From: Robertmurraya kyonggiensis | GTDB taxonomy: Bacteria > Bacillota > Bacilli > Bacillales > Cytobacillaceae | Assembly: GCF_005116465.1 (NCBI RefSeq) | Contig: NZ_SWBM01000001.1 | Location: forward strand, 806,001 to 870,000 | Length of the DNA: 64,000 nt | Reading direction: 5' to 3' | Shown here: positions 48,692-57,700 of the stretch, piece after piece | Position numbering within the stretch: the first letter of the stretch is position 1 | Layout of the letters: each line of letters begins with the position of its first letter | Made by a program: the position numbers and the translations under genes | The notes under the pieces: model-generated | What the model saw: the letters and a program-made list of their open reading frames with translations, nothing else | Databases searched by the model: none | Told to the model about the DNA's origin: nothing

Positions 48692-49060
48692 ATGGATAGC
48701 ATGGAAAAGCATTATTCTGAGGATAAATTCTGGACAAAATTGAAGAAGTTCGCAGTCAAAGCAGGGCACTCTGTGGTGTACACAGCTCTCTTACTGTTCT
48801 ATACATTACAAAAACCGGACCTACCGAAGAAGGCAAGAGTAACAATTCTAGCTGCACTCGGCTATTTTATTCTTCCAGTTGATTTAATTCCTGATTTAGC
48901 TGTGGGTATTGGATTTACAGATGATCTTGGCGCTCTTGGAGTTGCTCTTATTCAAGTAGCGATGCATATCGATGATGAGGTTAAGCAAAAAGCAAAAGCG
49001 AAGCTTACAGACTGGTTTGGAGCAAACGTTGATACATCAGAAGTTGATAAAAAGTTTTAA
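48692..49060 (+). CDS. YkvA family DUF1232 protein
   Basis: 122 residues. The DUF1232 motif, a hydrophobic helix with YFILPVDLIPDL and TDDLGALGVALIQV, is intact. This helical domain is often membrane-linked (here about residues 25-45 and 70-90). Function unknown. Start after AAAGGGGAG. Followed by a terminator shared with the convergent secreted-protein gene. Confidence 0.9.
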   Translation: MDSMEKHYSEDKFWTKLKKFAVKAGHSVVYTALLLFYTLQKPDLPKKARVTILAALGYFILPVDLIPDLAVGIGFTDDLGALGVALIQVAMHIDDEVKQKAKAKLTDWFGANVDTSEVDKKF

Positions 49061-49066
49061 AAATGT

Positions 49067-49100
49067 AAGGAGACAGTTTAATAAGGCTGTCTCCTTTTCT
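49067..49100. terminator. Bidirectional terminator, ykvA-like / secreted-protein gene
   Basis: AAGGAGACAG / CTGTCTCCTT stem with a 10-nt loop and T-run. Confidence 0.85.
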
Positions 49101-49104
49101 ATTC

Positions 49105-50310
49105 TTATTTTAGTGGATGTTCCTCGAGATATTTGACCAAATCATCATAATTATAAGTTGCATAGATCGCCTCTTTTTGGGTGAAAACAACAAAGGTATA
49201 GCCAAGAGGGTATAAATCACCAGTGTGAAATTTAACCTCAACGTCAGGAAATTGGTCCGTAAATTTGGGATTTGATAAAGGATCTAAGAAAGCCCCATCC
49301 CCAATTCCAAGAACCGAATATTTATCAGGACTTGTCGATCTCCATTGCTCATCTAGTAGTTCCTCAGGTGGCTCTAATTCGACTGTTAATGTTTGAACTT
49401 CTGTTTGTGTTGGATCAGTCATATGATTAAATTTGACTTTCATATGGACTTCTTGACCTAGCTTAAGATTTTCAATATCTTCTGTATAAAACTCATACCC
49501 ACCAACATTTATAATCTTATTCAATCGATCAATTTTCATAACTGGACCATAGTTCTCGATTTCAAAAGGCTCAAATTTTGAGACGAAGTACTCGATTATC
49601 TCTTCAGAATTGTTTGACTGAAAAATAACCTCTTTATCATCAAATATATAGAAACTTGGCGATTTAGTTATATTCAAGTCTGGATATTGTTGCTGTGCAG
49701 AATTAATGTCTGACGTTCTCATTCCTGAAATAGGGACGCCCCCATATCCGAGAGGTAAGTTTGAAAAAGGATCGGCATATTCATTTTCAGAAACATAAAG
49801 AATAGAGTAACTGAAAGAATCCTCGCTTAATAGTTCTTGGTAAGAAACGACCTTTTCTTTTTCCAAGGCAACATAATATGTTCCTTTTCTTCCCTCTTGA
49901 AAGTTGGCCTTAATTTTATAAGCTTGAAATCCAGGCTCATTAGGTAAATAAATGATTTGATCGTTTGTTGTAGCCCCTTCAAAAAAGGGGAATTCTTCTT
50001 TCGAAAGAGGATCTAACATCATTACTCGAACGTATGTAGGCTGTTCCCCGTTAAATTCTATTTTAAAATCTTCCAGTGGGTTGACCGTTGTAGCTTTGGC
50101 ATCTGCTACTATCTCGGTTTGTTCTTGATCATTCATCAATTCACCATTCCATTTGAATTCGCCAAGCGTTACATTCACTTCAGTACTACCAACTGTGACG
50201 TGCGGAATTGGGGGGTGCTCTTCTTTATGCGCTTTATAGCCATCTAAACCAACCATAAGCCCTAAAGCTATAACGATTCCGATTCCCCATATCCATTTTC
50301 TTATCTTCAT
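49105..50310 (-). CDS. Large membrane-anchored extracellular protein of unknown function
   Basis: 401 residues from ATG 50310, which follows AAGGGGAATTTT; an ATG seven codons upstream has no such site. N-terminal anchor or uncleaved signal (about residues 3-22), no lipobox Cys. The rest is acidic, rich in Asp/Glu/Tyr/Phe, with beta-type alternation and no Cys. Two segments look alike in style (DPLSKEEFPFFEG and DPFSNLPLGYGG, DPLSNPKFTDQF), perhaps a DP-S/L repeat, and the C-terminus is DDLVKYLEEHPLK. No family recognised. It is transcribed alone from the minus strand. Confidence 0.75.
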   Translation of the reverse strand: MKIRKWIWGIGIVIALGLMVGLDGYKAHKEEHPPIPHVTVGSTEVNVTLGEFKWNGELMNDQEQTEIVADAKATTVNPLEDFKIEFNGEQPTYVRVMMLDPLSKEEFPFFEGATTNDQIIYLPNEPGFQAYKIKANFQEGRKGTYYVALEKEKVVSYQELLSEDSFSYSILYVSENEYADPFSNLPLGYGGVPISGMRTSDINSAQQQYPDLNITKSPSFYIFDDKEVIFQSNNSEEIIEYFVSKFEPFEIENYGPVMKIDRLNKIINVGGYEFYTEDIENLKLGQEVHMKVKFNHMTDPTQTEVQTLTVELEPPEELLDEQWRSTSPDKYSVLGIGDGAFLDPLSNPKFTDQFPDVEVKFHTGDLYPLGYTFVVFTQKEAIYATYNYDDLVKYLEEHPLK

Positions 50311-50440
50311 AAAATTCCCCTTATCTATCATTCTTTTATTCTCATGATGAATTTCGCGAAGTAGAACTATTATCTATAAATATACCATTTACTATTAGAA
50401 AAGTTAAAGGGAGGAAATATAGTTGGAGGAAAAAAAGAGG

Positions 50441-50537
50441 GAGGGACTTGGCAGGAATTGAACCTGCTAAATACTCAGAGCAAGTGCCTATAATGACACT
50501 ACTGCTGGTTGCTCTGCCGTTGAGCTACAAGTCCCTC
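50441..50537 (-). tRNA. tRNA-like gene with aberrant anticodon region (tRNA-Other type?)
   Basis: On the minus strand the ends pair as GAGGGACTTG / CAAGTCCCTC, 10 bp perfect, of which GGACTTG / CAAGTCC is a standard 7-bp acceptor. TA, the D arm GCTC-AACGGCA-GAGC and the T arm GCAGG-TTCAATT-CCTGC are normal. The 43 nt between the D and T arms do not form a 5-bp/7-nt anticodon arm. They offer AGTGTC-ATTATA-GGCACT (6-nt loop) or, competing with the D arm, CAGAGCAA / TTGCTCTG. CCA is not encoded. The amino acid cannot be assigned. It could be a functional tRNA-like RNA such as B. cereus tRNA(Other), or a decayed tRNA; intact arms argue against decay. Confidence 0.75.
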
Positions 50538-50551
50538 ATGTCTAGTATTCG

Positions 50552-50574
50552 TTGCATAGAATGATTTTATGCAA
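50552..50574. repeat. Short inverted repeat before the tRNA-like gene
   Basis: TTGCATA / TATGCAA, 7 bp perfect with a 9-nt centre, directly upstream of the tRNA-like gene on its strand and just after the stop of the 53-residue frame. No T-run follows, so it is not a normal terminator. Confidence 0.6.
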
Positions 50575-50575
50575 T

Positions 50576-50737
50576 CTAAATATGCTCATAGCCTAAACGA
50601 ACATAATCCTTTACCGACTTACAATCGACGACATAATACATCTTATGGTCGTGTGTAATTACCGCTTTTTCCTCATTTTTGCCTGCATGTTCTAATGCTT
50701 TTTCTAAAGTTGAAAATTCATTTTCAAACATATCCAT
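50576..50737 (-). CDS. Hypothetical protein, 53 residues
   Basis: ATG 50737 follows AAAAGGAGAGTTCTT on the minus strand, a strong ribosome site. The product begins MDMFENEFSTLEKALEHA and ends YVRLGYEHI, is soluble and acidic at the start, and has one Cys (YVVDCKSV). No family recognised. It lies 39 bp upstream of the tRNA-like gene on the same strand, so the two may share a transcript. Confidence 0.7.
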   Translation of the reverse strand: MDMFENEFSTLEKALEHAGKNEEKAVITHDHKMYYVVDCKSVKDYVRLGYEHI

Positions 50738-50836
50738 AAGAACTCTCCTTTTAAGAAAAATAACTATTCATAGGATGGACAAAATCTGAGAAACCTAACA
50801 ATTATTATCGGAAATTTTTCTACGGGAGGTGTAAGT

Positions 50837-50989
50837 ATGCCACGCGGAAAAGAGTTTGATCAGCTACCGAAATCGAATATAGTCCCTAGCACAGGGAAAG
50901 AGGGGAGCAACACAAATCGTGAAGTTTTAGGAAGTATGGTAGATGGGGACGAACCGAAGACTTATATAGCAAAAAAAGAAGGGGAGTGA
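50837..50989 (+). CDS. Small hydrophilic protein, 50 residues
   Basis: ATG 50837 follows CGGGAGGTGTAAGT. The product (start MPRGKEFDQLPKSN, end YIAKKEGE) is charged, rich in Gly, Lys and Glu and lacks hydrophobic segments. It looks like the small hydrophilic proteins made in spore formers, but I cannot name a family. It ends in a terminator shared with the convergent SRAP gene. Confidence 0.65.
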   Translation: MPRGKEFDQLPKSNIVPSTGKEGSNTNREVLGSMVDGDEPKTYIAKKEGE

Positions 50990-51003
50990 TCCCTTCTTTT
51001 TTT
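50972..51003. terminator. Bidirectional terminator, 50-residue protein / SRAP gene
   Basis: AAAAAGAAGGG / CCCTTCTTTTTTT stem overlapping the end of the small gene. Confidence 0.85.
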
Positions 51004-51671
51004 CATAGGCTATTCATCGGTGCAATTAGATCGGATGTTTCATTTTTAGCAGAGTTGACTAATGTTGAAACAGGGTATTTTTCCATTTCATCAGCTGGAT
51101 AGGGAGTAATCAATTCCTTAAGTGCTTCGATGTTTTGTTGCCTAGGATCTAACCAAGTTTCATATGTATGAGGTGGCAAAATGACCGGCATACGATCATG
51201 CACATCTTTCGTTACTTCATTGGGACCTGTCGTAATGATTGTGCAAGTGGTAAGTGGCTTCTCACCCTTGGACCATGTTTCCCATATTCCCGCAAAAGCA
51301 AAAGGTTTCCGGTCCTTCATCACAAAACGGAAAGGCTTCTTCCCATCCTCGGTCTTTTTCCATTCATAAAAACCATCAGCTAGAATCAGACATCTTCTTC
51401 GTTTAAAGCCATGCTTAAAGCTTGGCTTCGATTCAATCGTTTCGCCTCTAGCATTAATCATTTTGTAGCCGATTTTTTCATCATCTGCCCAATAGGGGAC
51501 CAGTCCCCATTTCATATCTTGGCCAATTCGCTTCCTACCATCAGAAACAACGGCAAGGATGTTTTGCCCAGGTGCGATGTTGTATCTAGGTGTTGTCTCT
51601 TCATAATAATCAAAGTCAAAATAGGCTTGTAATTGCACAATTTCATCAGTTAATGTAAATCTTCCGCACAT
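51003..51671 (-). CDS. SRAP-family DNA-protein crosslink peptidase (YedK/HMCES-like)
   Basis: 222 residues from ATG 51671 after AAAAAGGATGTGATT; a longer frame would bury the catalytic Cys. The mature protein begins MCGRFT, where Cys2 crosslinks abasic sites in single-stranded DNA. Other marks are NIAPGQNILAV, WGLVPYW, NARGETI, RRCLILADGFYEWK and VHDRMPVIL with the conserved His and Arg. The family shields abasic sites and appears in Bacillus chromosomes and phages (YoqW, YoaM). Confidence 0.93.
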   Translation of the reverse strand: MCGRFTLTDEIVQLQAYFDFDYYEETTPRYNIAPGQNILAVVSDGRKRIGQDMKWGLVPYWADDEKIGYKMINARGETIESKPSFKHGFKRRRCLILADGFYEWKKTEDGKKPFRFVMKDRKPFAFAGIWETWSKGEKPLTTCTIITTGPNEVTKDVHDRMPVILPPHTYETWLDPRQQNIEALKELITPYPADEMEKYPVSTLVNSAKNETSDLIAPMNSL

Positions 51672-51816
51672 ATAATCACATCCTTTTTCCACTATTATAA
51701 ATGAATCTACATAAAAAATCCCTGCCAATGGGGAATTCGGCAGGGAGAGGGAGATGATCCATAATATCGCTTAAAACTAGCAATACCCACATTTATCCTA
51801 AATTAAACCAAAGTCA

Positions 51817-52107
51817 CTACTTTGATTTCTTTGTTTTTTCTTCATTCTTTGTATTGCTCCGCGCCCCTATAGTTTGTTTGAACATTTGATGACCTAGTAC
51901 CGCTACACCAGCAGCAATAATTCCGTTGAAAATGCCATCTATCGAAAAACCGAAAGCGATTGTCCCGATGACGAGTGAAATGCCAAGTAGAAACCAAATA
52001 ATGGTCCAATCGGGGATTTTTGGCGTTTGCTTTAATGCATAGCCAATCACCCAGAGTACAGGGACTAGCACATAATAATTTTCATTTAAGAAATTGATCA
52101 ACTCCAT
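51817..52107 (-). CDS. Holin-like phage-type membrane protein
   Basis: 96 residues. Start after AAAGGAGGGATTTAG. Three hydrophobic segments (about 10-24, 36-55, 60-78) and a basic, polar C-terminus (RSNTKNEEKTKKSK) match the phage holin layout (PIPDWTIIWFLLGI-type family with WT and a Gly-rich third segment). No endolysin or other phage genes are adjacent, so it is a stand-alone copy; role unknown. Confidence 0.7.
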   Translation of the reverse strand: MELINFLNENYYVLVPVLWVIGYALKQTPKIPDWTIIWFLLGISLVIGTIAFGFSIDGIFNGIIAAGVAVLGHQMFKQTIGARSNTKNEEKTKKSK

Positions 52108-52250
52108 CTAAATCCCTCCTTTGCGATTGATAGTTTATCTTATGTTAATAGGTGCGCTCCTGCTTGTATGCTACGAACTAAAAAAGTTTTTATCGGCATG
52201 TCCATTTTCCCTGAATCTTTATATATAAAAGGTGAAGGGAGGTGAGTAAG

Positions 52251-52469
52251 ATGGCAGAAGCGATGATTATGGATTCAAAACTACGTCTATTATTTGAAAC
52301 TGGTTTAAACGAAAAAGGAGAACCCGTTTACAAGACTAAGACGTACAGTAACATTCGCAAGGATTCAACAGCAGATCAGCTTTCACAAGCTGCAAGAGCT
52401 CTAGGAGGATTATGTGAATATCCTCTTGTAGGAGTAGAGCGTGCAGACAACTTTGAAATTGTTGGTTAA
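52251..52469 (+). CDS. DUF1659 domain protein
   Basis: 72 residues from ATG 52251 after AAGGGAGGTGAGTAAG; the in-frame GTG at 52242 is part of that site. Pattern SKLRLLFETGLNEKGEPVYKTKTYSNIR and a C-terminal VGVERADNFEI (quoted in part) identify DUF1659. Unknown function; always with DUF2922 and YvrJ in spore formers. First gene of the cassette. Confidence 0.88.
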   Translation: MAEAMIMDSKLRLLFETGLNEKGEPVYKTKTYSNIRKDSTADQLSQAARALGGLCEYPLVGVERADNFEIVG

Positions 52470-52506
52470 CAAAATGAAAATTTAATGGCATAGGAGGTGA
52501 AAAAGT

Positions 52507-52719
52507 ATGGCAAAGCAATTAGAAATGCAGTTTGTAACCGAAATTGGTCAAACTACTATAACTCTAGAGGCACCGAAAGAACCCATTGATCCGGTAGCAG
52601 TTAAAGCTGCTATGGATGAAGTCGTTGCATCCGAAGCTTTCTACAGTGCAAAAGGAAAGCTTGTAGCTGTAAAGGGTGCGAGATTAATTGATCGAAATGT
52701 AACAGAATACGAGATTTAA
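52507..52719 (+). CDS. DUF2922 domain protein
   Basis: 70 residues starting MAKQLEMQFVTEIGQTTITL, with the DUF2922 middle DPVAVKAAMDEVVAS and end KGARLIDRNVTEYEI. Start after AGGAGGTGAAAAAGT, 37 bp after the DUF1659 gene. Role unknown. Confidence 0.9.
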   Translation: MAKQLEMQFVTEIGQTTITLEAPKEPIDPVAVKAAMDEVVASEAFYSAKGKLVAVKGARLIDRNVTEYEI

Positions 52720-52724
52720 TGAGG

Positions 52725-52760
52725 GAAGGGGCCGGAAGTAATTGAATCTGGCCCCTTTTT
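52725..52760 (+). terminator. Hairpin between DUF2922 and YvrJ genes
   Basis: AGGGGCC / GGCCCCTTTTT stem with a long loop; an intrinsic terminator or attenuator inside the cassette. Confidence 0.72.
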
Positions 52761-52787
52761 CTATAATTAAGAAGGGAGGGAATAAAA

Positions 52788-52925
52788 GTGGAACAACTAA
52801 TTCCTTTTATCAGTGAGGTCGGCTTCCCAATTGTTGTCACGCTCTACTTGCTGCACCGAATCGAAGCAAAACTAGACGTAGTCGTACAATCCATCCAAGG
52901 TCTACCTGAAAGACTAAAAGGGTAA
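52788..52925 (+). CDS. YvrJ family small membrane protein, 45 residues
   Basis: GTG start at 52788 after GAAGGGAGGG. The product MEQLIPFISEVGFPIVVTLYLL is a hydrophobic segment, followed by HRIEAKLDVVVQSIQGLPERL, as in YvrJ. The same family occurs beside DUF1659/DUF2922 in many Bacilli. Function unknown. Confidence 0.9.
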   Translation: MEQLIPFISEVGFPIVVTLYLLHRIEAKLDVVVQSIQGLPERLKG

Positions 52926-53256
52926 ACAAACTCCGCTTACCTTGAATAAGTATTTGAATAAAACCCACCTTAGAATAACTTTTTTCGAGCGATTATGTCA
53001 TGTTTCGACAGCTTTAAACATTGATATATAGGCGTTTGTCGGAAGTTTTCTGATTGACAGAATAGACTGATAATGTTATATTAATATCAGCCGTTCAACC
53101 GTGTTAGAATTCTGCAAGACACTTGTTCGAAATGTTTGGAAAGGGTCATTTTTATAAAACAGTTATGAAATGACTCGGGTAATGTAAGAACATGCAATGC
53201 GTTGTCAATGGTGAATTTTGCAAAGGCACTAGTGCCAAATAGGAGGATTTGTTTTA
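52926..53256. other. Leader and promoter region of the cold-shock gene
   Basis: About 330 bp with no gene. The promoter at 53054-53082 implies a leader of about 165 nt, the size usual for cold-shock mRNAs, which refold with temperature. The fold itself was not computed. Confidence 0.6.
53054..53082 (+). promoter_or_regulatory. Sigma-A promoter of the cold-shock gene
   Basis: -35 TTGACA (53054-53059), 17-bp spacer, -10 TATATT (53077-53082). Confidence 0.78.
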
Positions 53257-53457
53257 ATGAAAAACGGTAAAGTAAAATGGTTTAACGCAGAAAAAGGATT
53301 CGGATTTATTGAATCAGAAGATGGAAATGATGTATTCGTACATTACTCAGCAATCCAATCAGAAGGATTCAAAACATTAGAAGAAGGTCAAGAAGTTTCC
53401 TTCGAAGTTGTTGAAGGAGCTCGTGGGCCACAAGCGGCTAACGTAGTAAAACTATAA
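53257..53457 (+). CDS. Cold shock protein (CspB/CspD family)
   Basis: 66 residues, the normal length. The five-stranded OB fold carries RNP1 (KGFGFIE) and RNP2 (VFVHYSAI). It binds single-stranded RNA and helps translation in the cold. Start after AGGAGGATTTGTTTT. The long 5' leader is typical of cold-induced csp genes; whether it is the cold-induced or the constitutive paralogue cannot be told here. Confidence 0.95.
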   Translation: MKNGKVKWFNAEKGFGFIESEDGNDVFVHYSAIQSEGFKTLEEGQEVSFEVVEGARGPQAANVVKL

Positions 53458-53469
53458 TAGCGAATTGAC

Positions 53470-53503
53470 GGAACAGCTCAAACCAAAGGTTTGGGCTGTT
53501 TTT
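53470..53503 (+). terminator. Terminator of the cold-shock gene
   Basis: ACAGCTCAAACC / GGTTTGGGCTGT stem followed by TTTTTT. Confidence 0.9.
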
Positions 53504-53592
53504 TGATCTATCAGTTTCCTATTTTTGTAACCCATTTTGAAATCCCAAACTGCTATAATAATAGAATGAAATGAAATATTGAGGTGAAGGCA

Positions 53593-54738
53593 ATGAAATT
53601 TATTCATACTGCCGATTGGCATTTAGGAAAGCTCGTTCATGGGATTTATATGACAGAGGACCAACGAGAGGTCCTAAATCAGTTTGTGAAATTAGTAGAA
53701 GAAGAAAAACCGGATGCTGTTGTCATTGCCGGTGATTTATATGACCGTTCTGTCCCGCCGACAGATGCTGTTGAACTTTTAGATGAAATTCTATATAAAA
53801 TTAACGTTGAACTAAAAACGCCGATTGTCGCAATAGCAGGTAATCACGATAGTGCCGAAAGACTTTCCTTTGGGAGCTCCTGGTATCGCAACAGTCATTT
53901 CTATTTAACTGGAAAGATACAAAATGATTTTCAGCCAGTTCGATTAAATGGTGTCAATTTCTATTTAGTACCTTACGCAGAGCCTGGAATGGTGCGGCAG
54001 CTTTTAAAGGATGACTCGATTCATTCTCATCAGGAAGCGATGAAAGCAGTCATCGGGAAAATTGAGGAGAATCTTAATCCAAATGAACCAAATGTGTTTG
54101 TGGGACATGCCTTTGTATTAGGAGGAAATACTTCAGATTCAGAAAGAACTCTTTCAGTAGGTGGTTCTGGTTGTGTAAGCCACGACCTTTTTGCACCATT
54201 TTCCTATACAGCTCTTGGGCATCTTCATAGTCCTGATGCGATCAAGCATGACAAAATCTTTTATTCAGGTTCTCTATTAAAATACTCTTTCTCCGAAGCA
54301 AAGCAACGTAAATCTGTTTCGATCGTTGAAATGAATGATGATGGGACGTTCCAGGTTCGCTATCATTCACTGACCCCAAAGCAAGATATGCGTGAGCTTG
54401 GAGGACATTTAGAAGAGCTATTAGATCCAAGCTTTTATGAAAAAGAGAAGGTCGACGATTACTTAAAAATTACATTGCATGATGAAGGGGCTCTCATCGA
54501 CCCGATTAATAAGTTGCGCCAGGTATATCCGAATGTTCTCCATCTGGAGCGAAAAATTTTCTTAACAGATATGGAGAAAAAGCAGAACTATTCCGTTCAG
54601 AGAGAGGAAAAGAAATCGGAAATCGATTTGTTTGAGCAGTTTTATCAAGAGATGACAACAGCTGAGTTCACGGAGGAGAAAAAAGCAGTTGTGGCTGACG
54701 TCATTGAGAAGGTTTTAGTTGAGGAGGGGCAGAAATGA
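53593..54738 (+). CDS. sbcD: Exonuclease SbcD (Mre11 family)
   Basis: 381 residues from ATG 53593; the in-frame GTG at 53584 sits in the GAGGTG ribosome site. Calcineurin-type nuclease motifs in order: DWHLGK, GDLYDRSVPP, GNHDSAERL, VGHAFVLGG and GHLHSP. With SbcC it cleaves hairpins and protein-blocked DNA ends. Its last codons overlap the sbcC start (ATGA), so translation is coupled. Confidence 0.96.
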   Translation: MKFIHTADWHLGKLVHGIYMTEDQREVLNQFVKLVEEEKPDAVVIAGDLYDRSVPPTDAVELLDEILYKINVELKTPIVAIAGNHDSAERLSFGSSWYRNSHFYLTGKIQNDFQPVRLNGVNFYLVPYAEPGMVRQLLKDDSIHSHQEAMKAVIGKIEENLNPNEPNVFVGHAFVLGGNTSDSERTLSVGGSGCVSHDLFAPFSYTALGHLHSPDAIKHDKIFYSGSLLKYSFSEAKQRKSVSIVEMNDDGTFQVRYHSLTPKQDMRELGGHLEELLDPSFYEKEKVDDYLKITLHDEGALIDPINKLRQVYPNVLHLERKIFLTDMEKKQNYSVQREEKKSEIDLFEQFYQEMTTAEFTEEKKAVVADVIEKVLVEEGQK

Positions 54739-57700
54739 GACCGATTAAACTAAAGATGCAAGCATTTGGACCTTATGCTGGAACAGAGGTAATTGATTTC
54801 TCTTCCCTCGGAAATCGAACAATGTTTGTCATTTCGGGTAAGACAGGTGCAGGGAAGACAACGATTTTTGACGGTATAAGCTATGCCATATACGGAAAAG
54901 CAAGTGGTGAGGATCGAAATGGACCGGAATTAAGAAGCCAGTTTGCCAGTGACGATCTTAACACAGAGGTCTCTCTCCAATTTAGCCTTCGTGGAAAAAG
55001 CTACTTCATAAAACGTTCTCCTCAACAGGAACGGAAAAAAGAGCGCGGGGATGGATACCGTATAGTTGGGGCAACTGCTGAGCTATATCAATATGATGAG
55101 CATGGTGAGCAGCAACTACTTGCTGCGAATGTAAGAGATGTGGAAGAGAAGATTAAAGAAATCATGCTGATTGATAGCAACCAATTTCGCCAAATCCTTA
55201 TGATTCCGCAAGGTGAATTTCGCAAGCTATTAACTTCTGATAGTAAAGAAAAAGAAGCCATTCTACAGCGTTTGTTCCACACAGAGATTTATAAGCGGGT
55301 TGAAGATAAATTAAAGGAAGAAGCAACTGCTCTAAAGAAATCAGTGGAGAAGCAAATGGAGGACAGAAATCTCCTTATACGTAAAATAACTGCCCTATAC
55401 AACGAGGAGCTTCAAGAATATTTAGCGAATGGTAGCGAAAATGACGTTCTTATTTTTCCACTTTTAGAAGATGAAATTGATCAAATGAAGGAACAGCTTG
55501 AAGTTGTCAGTAAAGAAGTAAATGATAAAACGAAAGATAAAGAATTACTATCGCAAAAGCTTTACGATGCAGAAACGATTTTAAAGCAGATGCAATCGAG
55601 GGATGAGCTTGCTGCCCGGAAAATCGAGCTTGAAGGACAAAAAGATCAGGTTGCAATGAAAGAAAGAGTCATTGAGTTAGCGAATAAAGCAGCAATACTC
55701 GCGAAGCAGGATGAGTTATGCCATCGATTGAACAATGAAAAGAAAGCCTTATTGAAGGACGCAGAAAATAGAGAAGCACGAATCGCTGAGTTAAAAGTTC
55801 TATTGCAGCAACGAGAAGAGGCGTGGTTAAAGGAAAAGGATAGAGAAGGGGAAAGAAAAGCAGCGCAGGAAACCATTCACTCTCTTAATCAAATAAAGGA
55901 GGAAGTGAAATCATTCGCGCTTCTTGAGCAGGAAGTTTTGAAGCTTGAAAATGAGCTAAAACAATTGAAACAACAGCAGAGTTCTGAAGAAGAACGTGTG
56001 AAACTACTTGATGCAAAGCTAAAGATTTTGCAGGAGGAGAAGAGTTCATTAGAAAAAACAGAGCTTCTGTTGATAGAAAATGAACGGAAGTTAGAAAAGC
56101 TTGAAACTGAATTGACGTTGTTGATGAAGTACGAGCAACAGCTAGAGCGTTACAAAGAGAATTCATCCTTACTTGAGACGAAAAAAGGGATTTTTGGACA
56201 GGCCCAAGCGCGCTTAGAGGATGCCAAGCTATTAGTGACCGAATTAGAAAATAGATGGCTCCATGGACAAGCGGCAAATTTAGCGAGTCAGCTTCATGAT
56301 GGAGAATCTTGTCCGGTTTGTGGGTCTATTGCTCATCCGAACCCTGCAACAGGAAGTGGAGCTGAACTTCCAAATGAGGATGATTTAAAGGCAGCAAAGG
56401 CGCAGGTTGTTTCCTTAGAACGAGAAAAGACGACAGCAGAGACAGCCTTCCTAGATAGCCAGTCACGGACAAACGCTTTGCAGGATGCTATCGAGGAATT
56501 ACTTTCGGATATCGTTAAGGTCCGCAATGATTTTTCTAAGGAAATGGTCGAACCTCTCAAGAATCAGTTGCTAGATAAACGAATGACTACAAAGCAAGAA
56601 CAAGTGCGATTGAGTGAAAACAAGCAGAAACTGGAAAAAATCACACAAGAGCTTGAGGACGTTGAGAAACAAAAAGAAAGTATCATAAATATGGTTGTGA
56701 AGTTAACTGAAACTGTGAACGAAGCATCGATTACCTTCACTGAAAATAAAACCAAGCTTGAAGGCTTAAAAGTCCGTATTCCAGAAGAATTACGTGATTA
56801 CCGCCAGTTTGAAGATAAATTAATGGCTGCAGTTAGAAAGCAAGATTTGCTTCAGCAGCAATTCGAACTAGCAAATCGAGAATTCCAAGTGACAAAGGAA
56901 CGCTTTGCTTCTGAAGAGTCAGGACTTCTAACCGTACGAAAGCATGCTGAAGATAAAGAGAAAGAGCTTAATGTGGAAAGAGAAGCTTTTGTTACGCAAA
57001 TGAAGGAACAAGGTTTTAGTGATTATAAGCAATTTGATGCAGCGAAAAAATCAGCAGGTGAGATTCAGCAGTTAGAAAATGAAATTCGTGCTTATGGCGA
57101 GGAGCTCCGCTCAGTATCAGACCGTTATCAAGAATTAAGTGCAGCTCTAAAGGATGTACAAGTTCCAGATATGGAAGGGCTAAAGCTCGCTTTACAAAAA
57201 GTTCAGGAACAAATCACGACGCTGAACAATACGTATACAAATCTCTTAATTAAGAAAAGAGACAATGATGAAATCCGCGATTCGATTTTGCGAATTAACG
57301 ATGAGATGAAAAATCTTGAAGAGCGTTATAAGCTAGTCGGGGAGTTGTATGATATTGCGCGAGGACAAAATGCGTCGAAGATTACATTTGAACGCTATGT
57401 GCTAGCGGCATTTTTAGACGATATCCTGCTCGAAGCGAACGATCGCTTATTGAAGATGACGAGTGGAAGATACAGTATGCACCGGAAAAAGGATCGGGCA
57501 AAAGGGAATGCACAAAGTGGTCTTGAGCTGCTCGTTTTTGACCAATATACGGGCCAAGAGAGACATGTTAAAACATTGTCTGGTGGAGAAAGCTTTAAGG
57601 CTGCTTTATCTCTTGCGTTAGGACTTGCCGATGTCGTGCAAAATTATGCAGGTGGCGTATCGCTCGAAACGATGTTCATTGATGAGGGATTTGGAACACT

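Noticed and set aside
50441-50537. Tail of the 53-residue gene as source of a terminator hairpin at this place
   Set aside because: The paired ends belong to a tRNA-like fold with standard D and T arms, and no T-run follows.
51003-52925. SRAP, holin-like and small DUF genes considered as a prophage remnant
   Set aside because: No capsid, tail, integrase or endolysin genes and no attachment-site repeats; each of these families also occurs alone in Bacillaceae chromosomes.
54735-54738. sbcD/sbcC overlap as an error
   Set aside because: A 4-bp ATGA overlap is normal translational coupling in this operon.
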